Positions 1-8,660 of a stretch of 64,000 bases of DNA are shown here, piece after piece; position 1 is the stretch's first letter; each line of letters starts with the position of its first letter. Source of the DNA: Alphaproteobacteria bacterium (GTDB lineage Bacteria > Pseudomonadota > Alphaproteobacteria > UBA8366 > GCA-2717185). The stretch spans positions 806,001-870,000 of the forward strand of contig WLWY01000001.1 of assembly GCA_012103325.1 (NCBI GenBank), in the 5' to 3' direction. Below the pieces are notes generated by a model. The model was not told where the DNA came from. It searched no databases and was given only the letters and a program-made list of their open reading frames with translations. The position numbers and the translations under genes are program-made.

Positions 1-504
1 CGGCCGTCCGGTGTTTCCGGCGGGCGTTCGGCGCTCGATCCGGATGCCGATTGGACGCGGCGCGGGCGCACGGCCTATTTCGGGTACAAGGCGCATATCG
101 CCGTCGATCAGGGCTCCGAATTGATCCGCGATGCGATGATGACGTCGGCCAAAACCTATGAGAGCGAAGTGGCCGACGCGCTGATCCAGGGCGACGAGCG
201 GGCGGTCTATGCTGACAAAGCCTATGAGCACAAGGAGCGCCGCCGGCGCCTCAAGGCGAGGGGCATCAAGGACCGGATCATGCACCGCAGCCATAAGAAC
301 CAACCGGCGCTGCCGCACTGGCAACAGGTCCGCAACCGCCTGATCTCCCCGATCCGCGCTAATGTCGAGCGCCTGTTCGGAACTCTGAAGCGGTCTTACC
401 GATACCGCCGGGCCCGATACAGGGGGATGCAGAAGAACCAGTCCCACCTTCATCTCCTGTGCATCGCCATGAACCTGAGACGTGCCGAAACTCTTATGCC
501 CTGA
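1..504 (+). CDS. IS5-family transposase, 3' part only (cut by window start)
   Basis: The reading frame is open from base 1 and stops at 502-504, so the N-terminal part lies outside the window. The visible 167 residues carry the C-terminal half of an IS5-type DDE transposase: GYKAHIAVD, then AVYADKAYEH with the second catalytic Asp, then NVERLFGTLKR with the catalytic Glu, followed by the Arg/Tyr-rich RYRRARYRG tail. The right inverted repeat of the element should lie shortly after 504, but I could not identify it without the left end. Whether the element is intact cannot be judged from here. Confidence 0.85.
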   Translation, partial: RPSGVSGGRSALDPDADWTRRGRTAYFGYKAHIAVDQGSELIRDAMMTSAKTYESEVADALIQGDERAVYADKAYEHKERRRRLKARGIKDRIMHRSHKNQPALPHWQQVRNRLISPIRANVERLFGTLKRSYRYRRARYRGMQKNQSHLHLLCIAMNLRRAETLMP

Positions 505-627
505 CACCGTCCCTTGCCGATCTCGTCAAGAGCGTCCCAAAACCCAACGCGAAAAACCGCCAAACCTATGCACCAACCTCCAAACCCAACGATTATCTCC
601 GATCCTGAACCCGTTTCGCAGAGGTCT

Positions 628-716
628 CCTCAAGGGGGAGGGAAATAAATTCGGGCTTTGTCTATTTCGCTATTCCTTCCCCCCTTGCGGGGGAAGGTTA
701 GGATGGGGGGTGGGAC
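628..716. repeat. REP-like G/C-rich palindromic repeat
   Basis: The 229-bp gap between the transposase and the kinase gene has no convincing gene. It contains a G-rich arm (628-645) and a hairpin with a perfect 9-bp stem, CCTTCCCCC at 675-683 pairing with GGGGGAAGG at 689-697 around a 5-nt loop, followed by a G-rich tail to 716. This resembles the short intergenic palindromes repeated in many alphaproteobacterial genomes. It could also stop transcription of the minus-strand kinase gene, although no clear T-run follows. Confidence 0.45.
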
Positions 717-733
717 CAAAGCCATCGCGGCGT

Positions 734-1711
734 TCAGCCGCCCGGCAACAGCGAGCTCAATTCCACCTCCGGCCGGGCGCCGTAATGGGCGATCACCTCG
801 GCTGCCGCGATGCCGCCGAGCTTACCGGACTCGGCAAGGCTGCGGCCCTGTGTGTAGCCGTACAGGAACCCGGCAGCGAACTGATCGCCGGCGCCGGTCG
901 TATCGATGACCTGCGTCGTCGGTTCGGCATCGACCACATGCACCTCGTCGCCGGACATGATGACCGAGCCTTTTTCGCTGCGCGTCAGGCAGGCGACCTC
1001 GCACCGCCCGCGCACCGCCTGCAGCGCATCGTCGAAATTGTCGACCTGATAGAGCGACATGATTTCATCTTCGTTCGCGAACAGGATGTCGATGTGGGAA
1101 TCGACCAGATGCACGAACGAGTCGCGGTGCCGGTCGACGCAGAAACTGTCCGACAGGGTGATCGCGACCTTGCGGCCGGCCGCATGCGCCATTTCAGCGG
1201 CACGTACGAAGGCCGCCTTGGCTTCGGGCGGATCGAACAGATAGCCTTCCAGATAAGTGACCGCCGCCGCCTTGATCAGGTCGCCGTCGATATCGTCCGC
1301 CTGCAGTTCCGTCGCCGCACCCAGATAGGTGCACATCGTGCGCTGCGCATCCGGGGTCACCAGGACGAGGCACCGCCCCGTCGACGTGCCATCACCCGCC
1401 GGCGTCCGAAAAGTCACGCCAATCGCGTTCATGTCGTGCCGGAAAACCTTACCGAAATCGTCGTCCCGCACCTTGCCGATATAGGCACCGCAGCCGCCGA
1501 ACGACGCGAAGCCCGCCATCGTATTGCCGCAGGAACCGCCGGAACTCTCTGTCGCCGGGCCCATTTTCGAGTAGAGAAAGTCCGCGCGGTCGGGATCGAT
1601 CAGCATCATGCCGCCCTTGTCGAGATCGTGCTCGGCGAGAAAGCCATCGTCGGCCTGCACCACGACATCGACCAGCGCATTGCCGATGCCGACGAGATCG
1701 AATTCGGTCAT
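734..1711 (-). CDS. PfkB-family carbohydrate/adenosine kinase
   Basis: A 325-residue ribokinase-fold kinase that would phosphorylate a sugar or nucleoside with ATP in the cytoplasm. The N-terminus has the GIGNALVDVVV strand, followed by the GGSCGNTMAG substrate-binding glycines near residues 58-67. The C-terminal PfkB signature DTTGAGDQFAAG contains the catalytic Asp and the anion-hole glycines. Length and the FANEDE motif fit the group usually annotated as adenosine kinase in alphaproteobacteria. Substrate assignment rests on family resemblance, and another sugar or nucleoside is possible. It stands alone between a repeat region and osmC. Confidence 0.85.
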   Translation of the reverse strand: MTEFDLVGIGNALVDVVVQADDGFLAEHDLDKGGMMLIDPDRADFLYSKMGPATESSGGSCGNTMAGFASFGGCGAYIGKVRDDDFGKVFRHDMNAIGVTFRTPAGDGTSTGRCLVLVTPDAQRTMCTYLGAATELQADDIDGDLIKAAAVTYLEGYLFDPPEAKAAFVRAAEMAHAAGRKVAITLSDSFCVDRHRDSFVHLVDSHIDILFANEDEIMSLYQVDNFDDALQAVRGRCEVACLTRSEKGSVIMSGDEVHVVDAEPTTQVIDTTGAGDQFAAGFLYGYTQGRSLAESGKLGGIAAAEVIAHYGARPEVELSSLLPGG

Positions 1712-1806
1712 ACAAAGAGTCCTTTGAATTTTTGAGAGAAGGCGCGAGCGAGTATAGCGATGCCGTTGCCGCCGACAACCGCAAGACCGTCTCGATTATT
1801 CCATGC

Positions 1807-2289
1807 CTATTCGTTTAACGGCAGCGCTTTCCAAACCATCTTTGGCGGGTAACCCGCTTCGGCGAACAGGCGGCCGACCGGACAACGGTCTTCGGATAGT
1901 GCCTTCAGCCGTTCAAGCTTCGCTTCCGGTTCGTTCGTTTCGATATCAATGAAGAGTTCGGCTTCGTTGAAATGCATGACGCCATCGCGGTTGCCCTCGA
2001 TTCCGTCGATCAGATTGGTCGTCGCCGTCGCCCGAATATTGATCGCACCATGCTTGAAGCGCATCGCTTGAGCGACCTTTACGATCTGAACCGTCTGGCA
2101 GGCGGCCAGCGCGGCGGTGAAATGATATAGCGGCGGCGCGCCTTCGCCGTTGCCGCCACGGTCTTTCGCTTCGTCAGTGACAATCGTATGGTCCCCGGCA
2201 GTCACATCGCACCGCGTACCCGCCACGCAGGTCGATTCGACGATGCGCGTCCTGCGTCCGAGTTGTTCTTTCTGTCTGACGACCGCCAT
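1807..2289 (-). CDS. OsmC/Ohr-family protein
   Basis: A 160-residue OsmC-fold protein. The two family cysteines are present, in LAACQT near residue 85 and in EDRCPVGR near residue 136; in OsmC/Ohr enzymes this pair reduces organic hydroperoxides. The GGNGEGAPPLYHFTAALAAC stretch matches the dimer-interface region of the family. The start ATG is at 2287-2289. It stands alone and points the same way as the kinase. It could be a redox-sensing or thiol-transfer member rather than a true peroxidase. Confidence 0.85.
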   Translation of the reverse strand: MAVVRQKEQLGRRTRIVESTCVAGTRCDVTAGDHTIVTDEAKDRGGNGEGAPPLYHFTAALAACQTVQIVKVAQAMRFKHGAINIRATATTNLIDGIEGNRDGVMHFNEAELFIDIETNEPEAKLERLKALSEDRCPVGRLFAEAGYPPKMVWKALPLNE

Positions 2290-2441
2290 TGTCGTTCCTC
2301 CCTGAAATCACCTGTGTGCCGCTTGCGACACTGTTCCGCCTATCTATATACGATTGTATCGACTAAATGGGCGGCTGCTTGCACCACGAAGGCCTGCGCG
2401 TTAAGTGAGCTCAGCGAAAAACGAACCTCGGACGCAGTATC

Positions 2442-3197
2442 ATGGGAATCATCGACAGTTTTACCAAGGCTGTGGCGCAATTGCCGGACCCGCGGCTACG
2501 CCGCGTCCTGCTGATCGGCATCGCCGGATCGCTCATGGTGTTCGCCGTGCTCTGGATGGCGCTGTGGTGGGGAATGGGCGCGATCGCCTGGACCGAGATT
2601 TGGGGTATCGGCTGGATTATCGACTGGTTCGGCGATTTCGCCGGATGGGTCGGCAGCGTGGTCTTCTTTTCATCGATCCTGGTCGCCACCTTTGTGCTGT
2701 TCCCCGCCATCATTACGATCATTGTCGGTTTCTTCCTCGAAGAGGTCGTCAACGCGGTCGAAGCACGGCACTATCCCAACGAGCCGACACCGCGCCCCCA
2801 GCCATTATCGGAGGTGCTGGCGATCACCACGAAGTTCGCCCTGATCGTGGCGGCGCTGAATCTCGCCTTTTTGCCGATCTATCTGATCCTGTTCCTGCTG
2901 CCGCCGCTCAATCTTGTTCTGTATTATTTGTTGAACGGTTATCTGGTCAGCCGCGAGTACTACGAATTGGTGGCGTTACGTCGGTTCGACCCGCGTACCG
3001 CCAGGCGCCTGCGCCGGTCCCATCGTGGCCGCATGCTGCTGGCGGGGGTCATCCTGGTCTTCTTCATGACCATCCCCATCGTCAATTTCGTCACGCCCGT
3101 GCTGGCCACCGCCTTCATGGTGCATGTCTTTCAAGGGCTGCCTCGCCGCCGCGAATTCGCCCCGGAGAACAGCGGCCCGCCGTCAAATATTGCTTAG
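2442..3197 (+). CDS. EI24/CysZ-like integral membrane protein
   Basis: A 251-residue polytopic membrane protein with hydrophobic segments at about residues 22-45, 55-75, 80-100, 125-160 and 195-220, in the pattern of the EI24 (CysZ-related) family. The central SREYYELVALRRFDP segment is typical of these proteins. CysZ members import sulfate, but the alphaproteobacterial paralogues are uncharacterised and nothing nearby points to sulfur metabolism. It precedes the bactofilin gene by 78 bp on the same strand, so the two may be co-transcribed. Confidence 0.75.
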   Translation: MGIIDSFTKAVAQLPDPRLRRVLLIGIAGSLMVFAVLWMALWWGMGAIAWTEIWGIGWIIDWFGDFAGWVGSVVFFSSILVATFVLFPAIITIIVGFFLEEVVNAVEARHYPNEPTPRPQPLSEVLAITTKFALIVAALNLAFLPIYLILFLLPPLNLVLYYLLNGYLVSREYYELVALRRFDPRTARRLRRSHRGRMLLAGVILVFFMTIPIVNFVTPVLATAFMVHVFQGLPRRREFAPENSGPPSNIA

Positions 3198-3275
3198 TTT
3201 CCGGAACGCGGCGTGATAATCAATACGTGTGGTCCGATTCGTACAGACGAAAATCGCCTGAACCAAGGAGATCCC

Positions 3276-3740
3276 ATGGCGGAGGAAACAAAATTGGCGC
3301 CTGAAAATCGACCGGAAGCGGCACGCCGCATCCTGGACATTCCCGGCGCACGGCGCACGGAATCGATCGGCGATGCGCAAGGCAAAAAGCTTATCGTTGG
3401 CCGCGAAATCTGCCTTACCGGTGAAATTTCAGCCTGCGATACGCTGGTCGTCGAAGGCCGGGTCGAGGCCGCGCTGAGTGACAGCCGCACCATCGAGATT
3501 ACCGAAACCGGCGTGTTCAAGGGCGAAATAGAAATCAACGTTGCGGATATCAGTGGACAGTTCGAAGGCGCGCTCATCGCACGGAATCGCTTGGTCATCC
3601 ACAGCAAAGGCAGCGTCAAAGGCAAGATCCGCTACGCCGAAATCGAAATCGAACGCGGCGGGCGCATCGAAGGTGACATCCAGGTCATTTCAGAATCGGA
3701 CGCAACGGATTTATCCGCGAGTGCATCGGGCGACGATTAA
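3276..3740 (+). CDS. Bactofilin (polymer-forming cytoskeletal protein)
   Basis: A 154-residue protein with a short disordered N-terminus and a right-handed beta-helix rich in regularly spaced G, I and V, as in GKKLIVGREICLTGEIS, DTLVVEGRVEA and GGRIEGDI. Bactofilins polymerise without nucleotide and organise envelope or morphogenetic functions. An upstream in-frame ATG at 3213 exists, but AAGGAG at 3265-3270 lies 5 nt before the ATG at 3276, so 3276 is preferred. The lipoprotein gene downstream overlaps its 3' end. Confidence 0.85.
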   Translation: MAEETKLAPENRPEAARRILDIPGARRTESIGDAQGKKLIVGREICLTGEISACDTLVVEGRVEAALSDSRTIEITETGVFKGEIEINVADISGQFEGALIARNRLVIHSKGSVKGKIRYAEIEIERGGRIEGDIQVISESDATDLSASASGDD

Positions 3741-4203
3741 AGTTCTGTGTCGCGCGCGTCTGGTTCGGCTTTCGGTCTTCCTCGTTTTATCAGGCTGCAC
3801 CGCGCCGCCGCCGCCCGTGCCGGAACCCTCTGCAGCGACCGATTCCGATGTCGTCGAAACGCGAGCGCTCGAAGCCCCCGCGCCACCGGCCGCCCCGGTT
3901 TCCAAGCCGGTACCGCAAACAGCCGCCGTTCCAAAACCGGACAAGCAGATCAACGACGATCCGAAGCAGCTCTTTGGAATGGACGGTCACAGGGTTGCAG
4001 CGTTGCTCGGCCCTGCCAGTTTCGTGCGGCGCGATGGGCCGGCCGAGGTATGGCAATACCGCGCCAAAGCCTGCGTCTTGGACGTCTATCTCTATAAGGA
4101 CGCCGGCGCACTCTCCGTCGCGCATGTCGATTTGCGCAAGCGCAGCAAAGCGACGCAAGCGCCCCGGCGTTGCTTCGTGGCGCTGATCGAGCGCCAAGAA
4201 TAG
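3721..4203 (+). CDS. Putative lipoprotein, Pro/Ala-rich
   Basis: About 160 residues if translation starts at the GTG at 3721, which overlaps the bactofilin stop by 20 nt. That start gives a basic N-terminus, a hydrophobic stretch and an LSGC lipobox with Cys at residue 26. A Pro/Ala-rich linker follows, and then a C-terminal domain (about 75-155) with two cysteines, in AKACVLDV and RRCFVAL. No function recognised. A much longer upstream extension in the same frame would only read through bactofilin out of frame and is not supported. Confidence 0.65.
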   Translation: MHRATIKVLCRARLVRLSVFLVLSGCTAPPPPVPEPSAATDSDVVETRALEAPAPPAAPVSKPVPQTAAVPKPDKQINDDPKQLFGMDGHRVAALLGPASFVRRDGPAEVWQYRAKACVLDVYLYKDAGALSVAHVDLRKRSKATQAPRRCFVALIERQE

Positions 4204-4222
4204 GCTGCCTCAATGCTCAAAC

Positions 4223-4855
4223 CTAAAGCGTCTTGCCCTTGAACTTGCAAAGGTCGCTGACGATACAGGCCGGGCAATCCGGCTTGCGCGCCTTGCAGAC
4301 ATAGCGGCCATGCAGGATCAACCAGTGATGCGCATGCAGCTTGAATTCGTCCGGCACGACTTTCTCCAGCTTCTTTTCAACAAGGAGCACCGTCTTGCCG
4401 GGCGCCATTCCCGTGCGGTTGCCGACCCGAAAGATATGTGTGTCGACCGCGATCGTCGGCTCACCGAACGCGATATTGGCCACGACGCTCGCTGTCTTAC
4501 GGCCGACACCGGCAAGCTTCTCCATCGCCGCCCGGTCGCGCGGCACATTGCCGTCATGCTCGTCGAGCAGTTGGCGGCTCAGCTTGATGACGTTCTTTGC
4601 CTTGTTGTTGAACAGGCCTATTGTCTTGATGTAATCGCGCACCGTGGCTTCGCCGAGCTCGAGCATTTTTTTCGGCGTATCGGCAACTTCGAAAAGCGGC
4701 TTCGTCGCCTTGTTCACACCGACATCGGTTGCCTGCGCCGACAACACGACGGCGACCAGCAGCGTATAGGGGTTCTTGTAGTTAAGTTCACCGCGCGGTT
4801 CGGGGTCGCCCGCCTCCAGACGCGTGAAGAATTCGTGGATATCGGCTTTTTTCAT
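4223..4855 (-). CDS. nth: Endonuclease III (DNA glycosylase/AP lyase)
   Basis: A 210-residue base-excision repair enzyme removing oxidised pyrimidines. The helix-hairpin-helix LAGVGRKTASVV carries the catalytic Lys, and VDTHIFRV carries the catalytic Asp. The C-terminal [4Fe-4S] site is complete as C-x6-C-x2-C-x5-C (CKARKPDCPACIVSDLC). Length matches E. coli Nth. It is convergent with the lipoprotein gene and divergent from the DUF2244 gene, a neighbour commonly seen in alphaproteobacteria. Confidence 0.96.
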   Translation of the reverse strand: MKKADIHEFFTRLEAGDPEPRGELNYKNPYTLLVAVVLSAQATDVGVNKATKPLFEVADTPKKMLELGEATVRDYIKTIGLFNNKAKNVIKLSRQLLDEHDGNVPRDRAAMEKLAGVGRKTASVVANIAFGEPTIAVDTHIFRVGNRTGMAPGKTVLLVEKKLEKVVPDEFKLHAHHWLILHGRYVCKARKPDCPACIVSDLCKFKGKTL

Positions 4856-4929
4856 GAGCAGGACCTAATATTCCAACGGATGTAGCGACGATAGACACGG
4901 CAAGGCGGTACTTCTATCTTAAATCCGTC

Positions 4930-5436
4930 ATGAGCACGGAATCCACGCCAAAGACCTATGCTGAAACCGTTTATTTCGATGTCGAGCTGCGGCCGCACCG
5001 CAGCCTCGGACCCGTAGGATTCACGATTGTAATGGCCGTTGCCACCGCATTCGGAATCACTATTGGTGTCGCGTTCATGTTGGTCGGCGCGTGGCCGGTC
5101 TTCGGCTTTTGCGGCTTGGAGATTTTGCTGCTGTATGCGGCCTTTCGCCTCAACTACCGCAGCGGCCAACGCTACGAACGCATTCGGCTCACCAGCAACA
5201 GCCTGCAGGTCCGCCGCTACGGACCGAAAGGCGAGACCGGGCGCTGGGACATCGAGCCGAACTGGCTGCGCATCGAGGTCGACGAACCCGCACGGCGGAA
5301 CGGCCGGCTCACGCTTTCCAGCCATGGCCGTTCCGTCACGGTCGGTGGCTTTCTGCCACCGAAAGAACGGGTCGAAGTCGCCGACGCCCTGCGAGATGCG
5401 ATCGAGCGCTATCGGATTGCAGCGCCCGCTCGCTGA
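4930..5436 (+). CDS. DUF2244 integral membrane protein
   Basis: A 168-residue protein with two hydrophobic helices at about residues 28-50 and 55-75, flanked by a soluble C-terminal beta-rich part (RYERIRLTSNSLQVRRYG, VTVGGFLPPKER). This is the DUF2244 architecture. Function unknown. It is divergent from nth, which starts 75 bp away. Confidence 0.8.
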   Translation: MSTESTPKTYAETVYFDVELRPHRSLGPVGFTIVMAVATAFGITIGVAFMLVGAWPVFGFCGLEILLLYAAFRLNYRSGQRYERIRLTSNSLQVRRYGPKGETGRWDIEPNWLRIEVDEPARRNGRLTLSSHGRSVTVGGFLPPKERVEVADALRDAIERYRIAAPAR

Positions 5437-5538
5437 CCCCACTTAAAAGCCCAGACCAATTTCGCGTCCTATTCCCGCCACAAAGCCGTCCACAATCGGT
5501 TTGAGACGGCGGATACCAACGGCAAAGGAAACCCGATC

Positions 5539-5802
5539 ATGACCAAACCGCTTTTACTTCTCGTGGGACTCGCGGCCGGCGCCGCCCTGGCCCTGCCCTT
5601 CGGCCTCGTCGCGCAAGATGTGCGGCCGCTGGGGCCTGGCACTTACAAGATTGCAGTCGGCGAGAGCGCTGCGTTCGCGTGGCGGATCAACACCGCGAAC
5701 GGCACCGTGTCGGTATGCGCCGCACCCGACGATCCCGCCAGCAACACAGCGCCGCTTTGCTCACCCTGGGGCGCCGGTATTATTTCCAATCCAAAGCGCT
5801 AG
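5539..5802 (+). CDS. Small putative exported protein
   Basis: An 87-residue protein starting at an ATG at 5539. The first about 25 residues form a signal peptide (TKPLLLLVGLAAGAALALP, cleavage probably after LVA). The mature part is about 60 residues with two cysteines that could form one disulfide. No family recognised. It is a plausible gene because of the signal peptide and its placement between two real genes, but it could be dispensable. Confidence 0.5.
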   Translation: MTKPLLLLVGLAAGAALALPFGLVAQDVRPLGPGTYKIAVGESAAFAWRINTANGTVSVCAAPDDPASNTAPLCSPWGAGIISNPKR

Positions 5803-5817
5803 AGCCCACAACCGCGC

Positions 5818-6636
5818 CTAGTCTGCAAAGCCGAGCACGCTCTTCATCGAATACAGACCCGCGGCGCGGCCTTTCGTCCAGAGAGCCGCGCGGACCGCGC
5901 CGGCAGCAAAGACCTTGCGGTCGCCGGCCTTGTGGGTCAGCACGACCTGCTCGCCCTCGCCGGCATAAACCACTGAATGCTCACCAACGACATCACCGCC
6001 GCGCAGCACAGCAAAACCGATCTCCCCTTGCGGCCGTGCGCCGGTATGGCCGTCCCGCGCCGCCTTGTACACGGTATCCAGCGCAACGCCGCGACCAGCC
6101 GCCGCAGCATGGCCCAACCCCAACGCGGTTCCCGAGGGCGCATCGATTTTGTGCTTGTGGTGCATTTCGACGATTTCTATGTCGTAATCCTCCGGCCCCA
6201 ATATGCCAGCGACCTGTTCAGTCAGCGCCAGCAACAGTGTGACCCCAACACTCATGTTCGGCGCCCAGACAATCGGCACGTGCCGCGCTGCCGCCTCGAT
6301 CACGCCGGCCTGTTCCTTATCCAGCCCCGTCGTGCCGATAACCATTGCCGCACCGGCCTGCGCCGCGAGACGTGCGTGCTCGATCGTCGCGGCGGGTATA
6401 GTGAAATCGACCACCACATCGACAGCGGCGATCATCGCCGCCGCGTCTTCGCCAATTTCGACACCGAGCGCATCGATCCCCGCGGTGACGCCAATATCCT
6501 TGCCGACCAAGGGGTGGCCGGGCTGTTCCACGCCGCCCGAGACGACGCAGCCGGGCGTCTCCATGACCTGGGCGACAACCATCTGACCCATCCGGCCGCT
6601 GCCGCCAACCACACCGACCTTCAACGCATCCGCCAT
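5818..6636 (-). CDS. dapB: 4-hydroxy-tetrahydrodipicolinate reductase
   Basis: A 272-residue enzyme of lysine and diaminopimelate synthesis. The NAD(P) site VGVVGGSGRMGQMV is at the N-terminus. The catalytic core reads EMHHKHKIDAPSGTAL at about residues 156-171, with the His pair and the Lys that bind the substrate. The C-terminal RAALW segment is also present. The adjacent Sel1-repeat gene lies 12 bp upstream on the same strand. Confidence 0.96.
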   Translation of the reverse strand: MADALKVGVVGGSGRMGQMVVAQVMETPGCVVSGGVEQPGHPLVGKDIGVTAGIDALGVEIGEDAAAMIAAVDVVVDFTIPAATIEHARLAAQAGAAMVIGTTGLDKEQAGVIEAAARHVPIVWAPNMSVGVTLLLALTEQVAGILGPEDYDIEIVEMHHKHKIDAPSGTALGLGHAAAAGRGVALDTVYKAARDGHTGARPQGEIGFAVLRGGDVVGEHSVVYAGEGEQVVLTHKAGDRKVFAAGAVRAALWTKGRAAGLYSMKSVLGFAD

Positions 6637-6648
6637 CGTTTATTCTCC

Positions 6649-7716
6649 CTATTTTCGAGGCTGAGCCGTTGTTTCCAACCGCTGAACCTTCCGTTCCTTC
6701 TGAGGCCGCCACACCGCGGCCCGGCGCTCGATGGCCGCGGCCTCGCCATCTCCAACTTTGGCGCGCAAGGAAACAAGACGCAGGCTCGCTTTCTTATGTC
6801 CCGCCTTTGCCGCGACAGCGTACCAGAAATAGGCGTTCTGCTCGTCGGACAATTCGGTGCTGTGCTCGTAAAGAACACCTAAATTGAAATAGGCTTCGAG
6901 GGCGCCCTGGTTGGCCGCCCGGCTATACCATTTTAATGCGGCGCGGTCGTCCCGCGCCACACCGCGTCCCTGCGCATAAAGCGAGCCGAGGTTGATCTGC
7001 GCCACGACTGCATTCTGTTCAGCCGCCTGCGCGTACCAATGCGCCGCCTTTGTTTCGTCGCGCGACAGTCCGGCCCCAGTTTCGTAAATCGTTGCAAGAT
7101 TTACCTGTGCGCTTAGATGCCCCTGTTCCGCCGCCCGTTCGAACCAGCGCGCCGCGGCAACCGAGTCGCGAACCAGATCCTTTCCTGCAGCGTAGGCCAG
7201 CGCCAGCCGGAACTGCGCTTCGGCGTTGCCGCTTTCGCCGGACCGCTGCAGCCAATACATCCCCGCCGACCGGTTAACCGAGTCCCCTTTGAGCAACAAG
7301 TCGGCAAGCCGAAATTGCGCCCGAGCACGTGCCTCCTCGAAGCCATCGTCAATCTGCGTTACCTTGGCCGCACGCCGATACCATCGCAGCGCCGCCGCCT
7401 TGTCGACAGAAACGCCGATTCCCTGCTCGTAAATCAGTCCAAGATTAAATTGCGCCGTCGTGTGACCGCCGACGGCGGCCCGCTCGAACCAGCCGACCGC
7501 TTGGCGATTGTCCGCCGTTACGCCCAAACCACGCCGATACAGGATGCCGATATTGAACTGTGCGACCGGGTTGCCCGATTCTGCCAAGGGCTGCCAGGCC
7601 GCCCGCGCGGCCTCGTAGTCACCGCGCCGAAAGGCCTCGAGCCCGGCTGCAACATCTGCCGCCGCGGGCATGGCGACGACACCGAGCAACAGCAACGCAA
7701 TCAGGGCTCGATTCAC
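6649..7716 (-). CDS. Sel1-repeat (TPR-like) exported protein
   Basis: A 355-residue protein with a signal peptide (ALIALLLLGVVAMPAAA) followed by seven to eight Sel1 repeats of about 36 residues, recognisable by recurring AQFNLGLIYEQG, AQINLGSLYAQG and WYxRAA units. Sel1 arrays serve as protein-binding scaffolds, mostly in the periplasm in this arrangement. The C-terminus is basic. It lies directly upstream of dapB in the same direction, but no functional link is evident. Confidence 0.85.
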   Translation of the reverse strand: MNRALIALLLLGVVAMPAAADVAAGLEAFRRGDYEAARAAWQPLAESGNPVAQFNIGILYRRGLGVTADNRQAVGWFERAAVGGHTTAQFNLGLIYEQGIGVSVDKAAALRWYRRAAKVTQIDDGFEEARARAQFRLADLLLKGDSVNRSAGMYWLQRSGESGNAEAQFRLALAYAAGKDLVRDSVAAARWFERAAEQGHLSAQVNLATIYETGAGLSRDETKAAHWYAQAAEQNAVVAQINLGSLYAQGRGVARDDRAALKWYSRAANQGALEAYFNLGVLYEHSTELSDEQNAYFWYAVAAKAGHKKASLRLVSLRAKVGDGEAAAIERRAAVWRPQKERKVQRLETTAQPRK

Positions 7717-7808
7717 ACGAATACCTCCAATTGGCCGGAATTATAGCCAATTCGCACCCGTTACCATACCGACATTGCGGCCTCGGCGTTGTTCGACGAG
7801 ACTGCTGG

Positions 7809-8543
7809 CTAGGGTACGAGACGATATCCGCCTGGCTCGGTCACCAGGATTTCGGCATTTGATGGATCGCTTTCGATTTTCTGGCGCAATCTGTAAACAT
7901 GGGTTTCCAGCGTATGCGTCGTGACGCCCGCATTGTAGCCCCAAACTTCCCCCAACAAGGTGTCCCGATCGACCGCTTTGGCGCCCGACCGATACAGATA
8001 TTTCAGGATTGACGTTTCCTTTTCCGTCAGCCTGATCTTGCGCTCATCGGCTTCATCGACAAGCAGCTTGCCGCTCGGCTGGAAGGTGTATGGCCCGATC
8101 GTGAAAACGGCATCCTCGCTTTGCTCATGCTGACGCAGCTGAGCCCGCAAGCGGGCAAGCAGCACACCGAGACGGAACGGTTTGGTGATATAATCATTGG
8201 CGCCCGCATCCAGGCCAAGAATGGTATCGGCATCCGTGTCCGCACCGGTCAGCATGATGATCGGCACTTTCACGCCACTGCGCCGCATGAGCCGGCACGC
8301 TTCGCGGCCATCCATATCCGGCAACCCGACATCCAGCAGCACGGCGTCGAAGTAATCCTTCTTTACGAGTTCGAGCGCATCGTGCGCCGTTTCAGCAAGT
8401 GCCGTTGCAAATTCCTCATGGAGTTGCAACTGCTCCGAAAGCGAGTCCCGCAGTGCGGAGTCGTCATCGACAATAAGTATTTTCTTTCCGGTGAGGCTAC
8501 CGCCAGCGGGCGCGCGCTCAGTCCCTGTCGCCGTCATGTCCAA
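7809..8543 (-). CDS. OmpR-family response regulator
   Basis: A 242-244-residue two-component regulator. The receiver domain has the acidic pair in VDDDSA, the phospho-acceptor Asp in LLDVGLPDMDG and the Lys in TKPF. The C-terminal winged-helix domain ends in THVYRLRQKIE and GYRLVP. Two starts compete: TTG at 8543 with AGGA 6 nt upstream, and ATG at 8537, 12 nt from the same AGGA. The spacing favours TTG. No histidine kinase is adjacent, so it is an orphan here. Confidence 0.9.
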   Translation of the reverse strand: MDMTATGTERAPAGGSLTGKKILIVDDDSALRDSLSEQLQLHEEFATALAETAHDALELVKKDYFDAVLLDVGLPDMDGREACRLMRRSGVKVPIIMLTGADTDADTILGLDAGANDYITKPFRLGVLLARLRAQLRQHEQSEDAVFTIGPYTFQPSGKLLVDEADERKIRLTEKETSILKYLYRSGAKAVDRDTLLGEVWGYNAGVTTHTLETHVYRLRQKIESDPSNAEILVTEPGGYRLVP

Positions 8544-8660
8544 TTACCATCCTTGTATTGCCGCATAAGCCCCCCGAAACGCGCGATTCCCACGTTATTA
8601 AGAGATTTACCCCGACCTTCCGGCAAGTCAACAGAATAGCGTGTCCCGTTGCATTCGCAC

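Noticed and set aside
482-1735. Long plus-strand frame of 417 codons
   Set aside because: It runs antisense through the PfkB kinase gene, has no recognisable motif, and the minus-strand reading contains a complete kinase.
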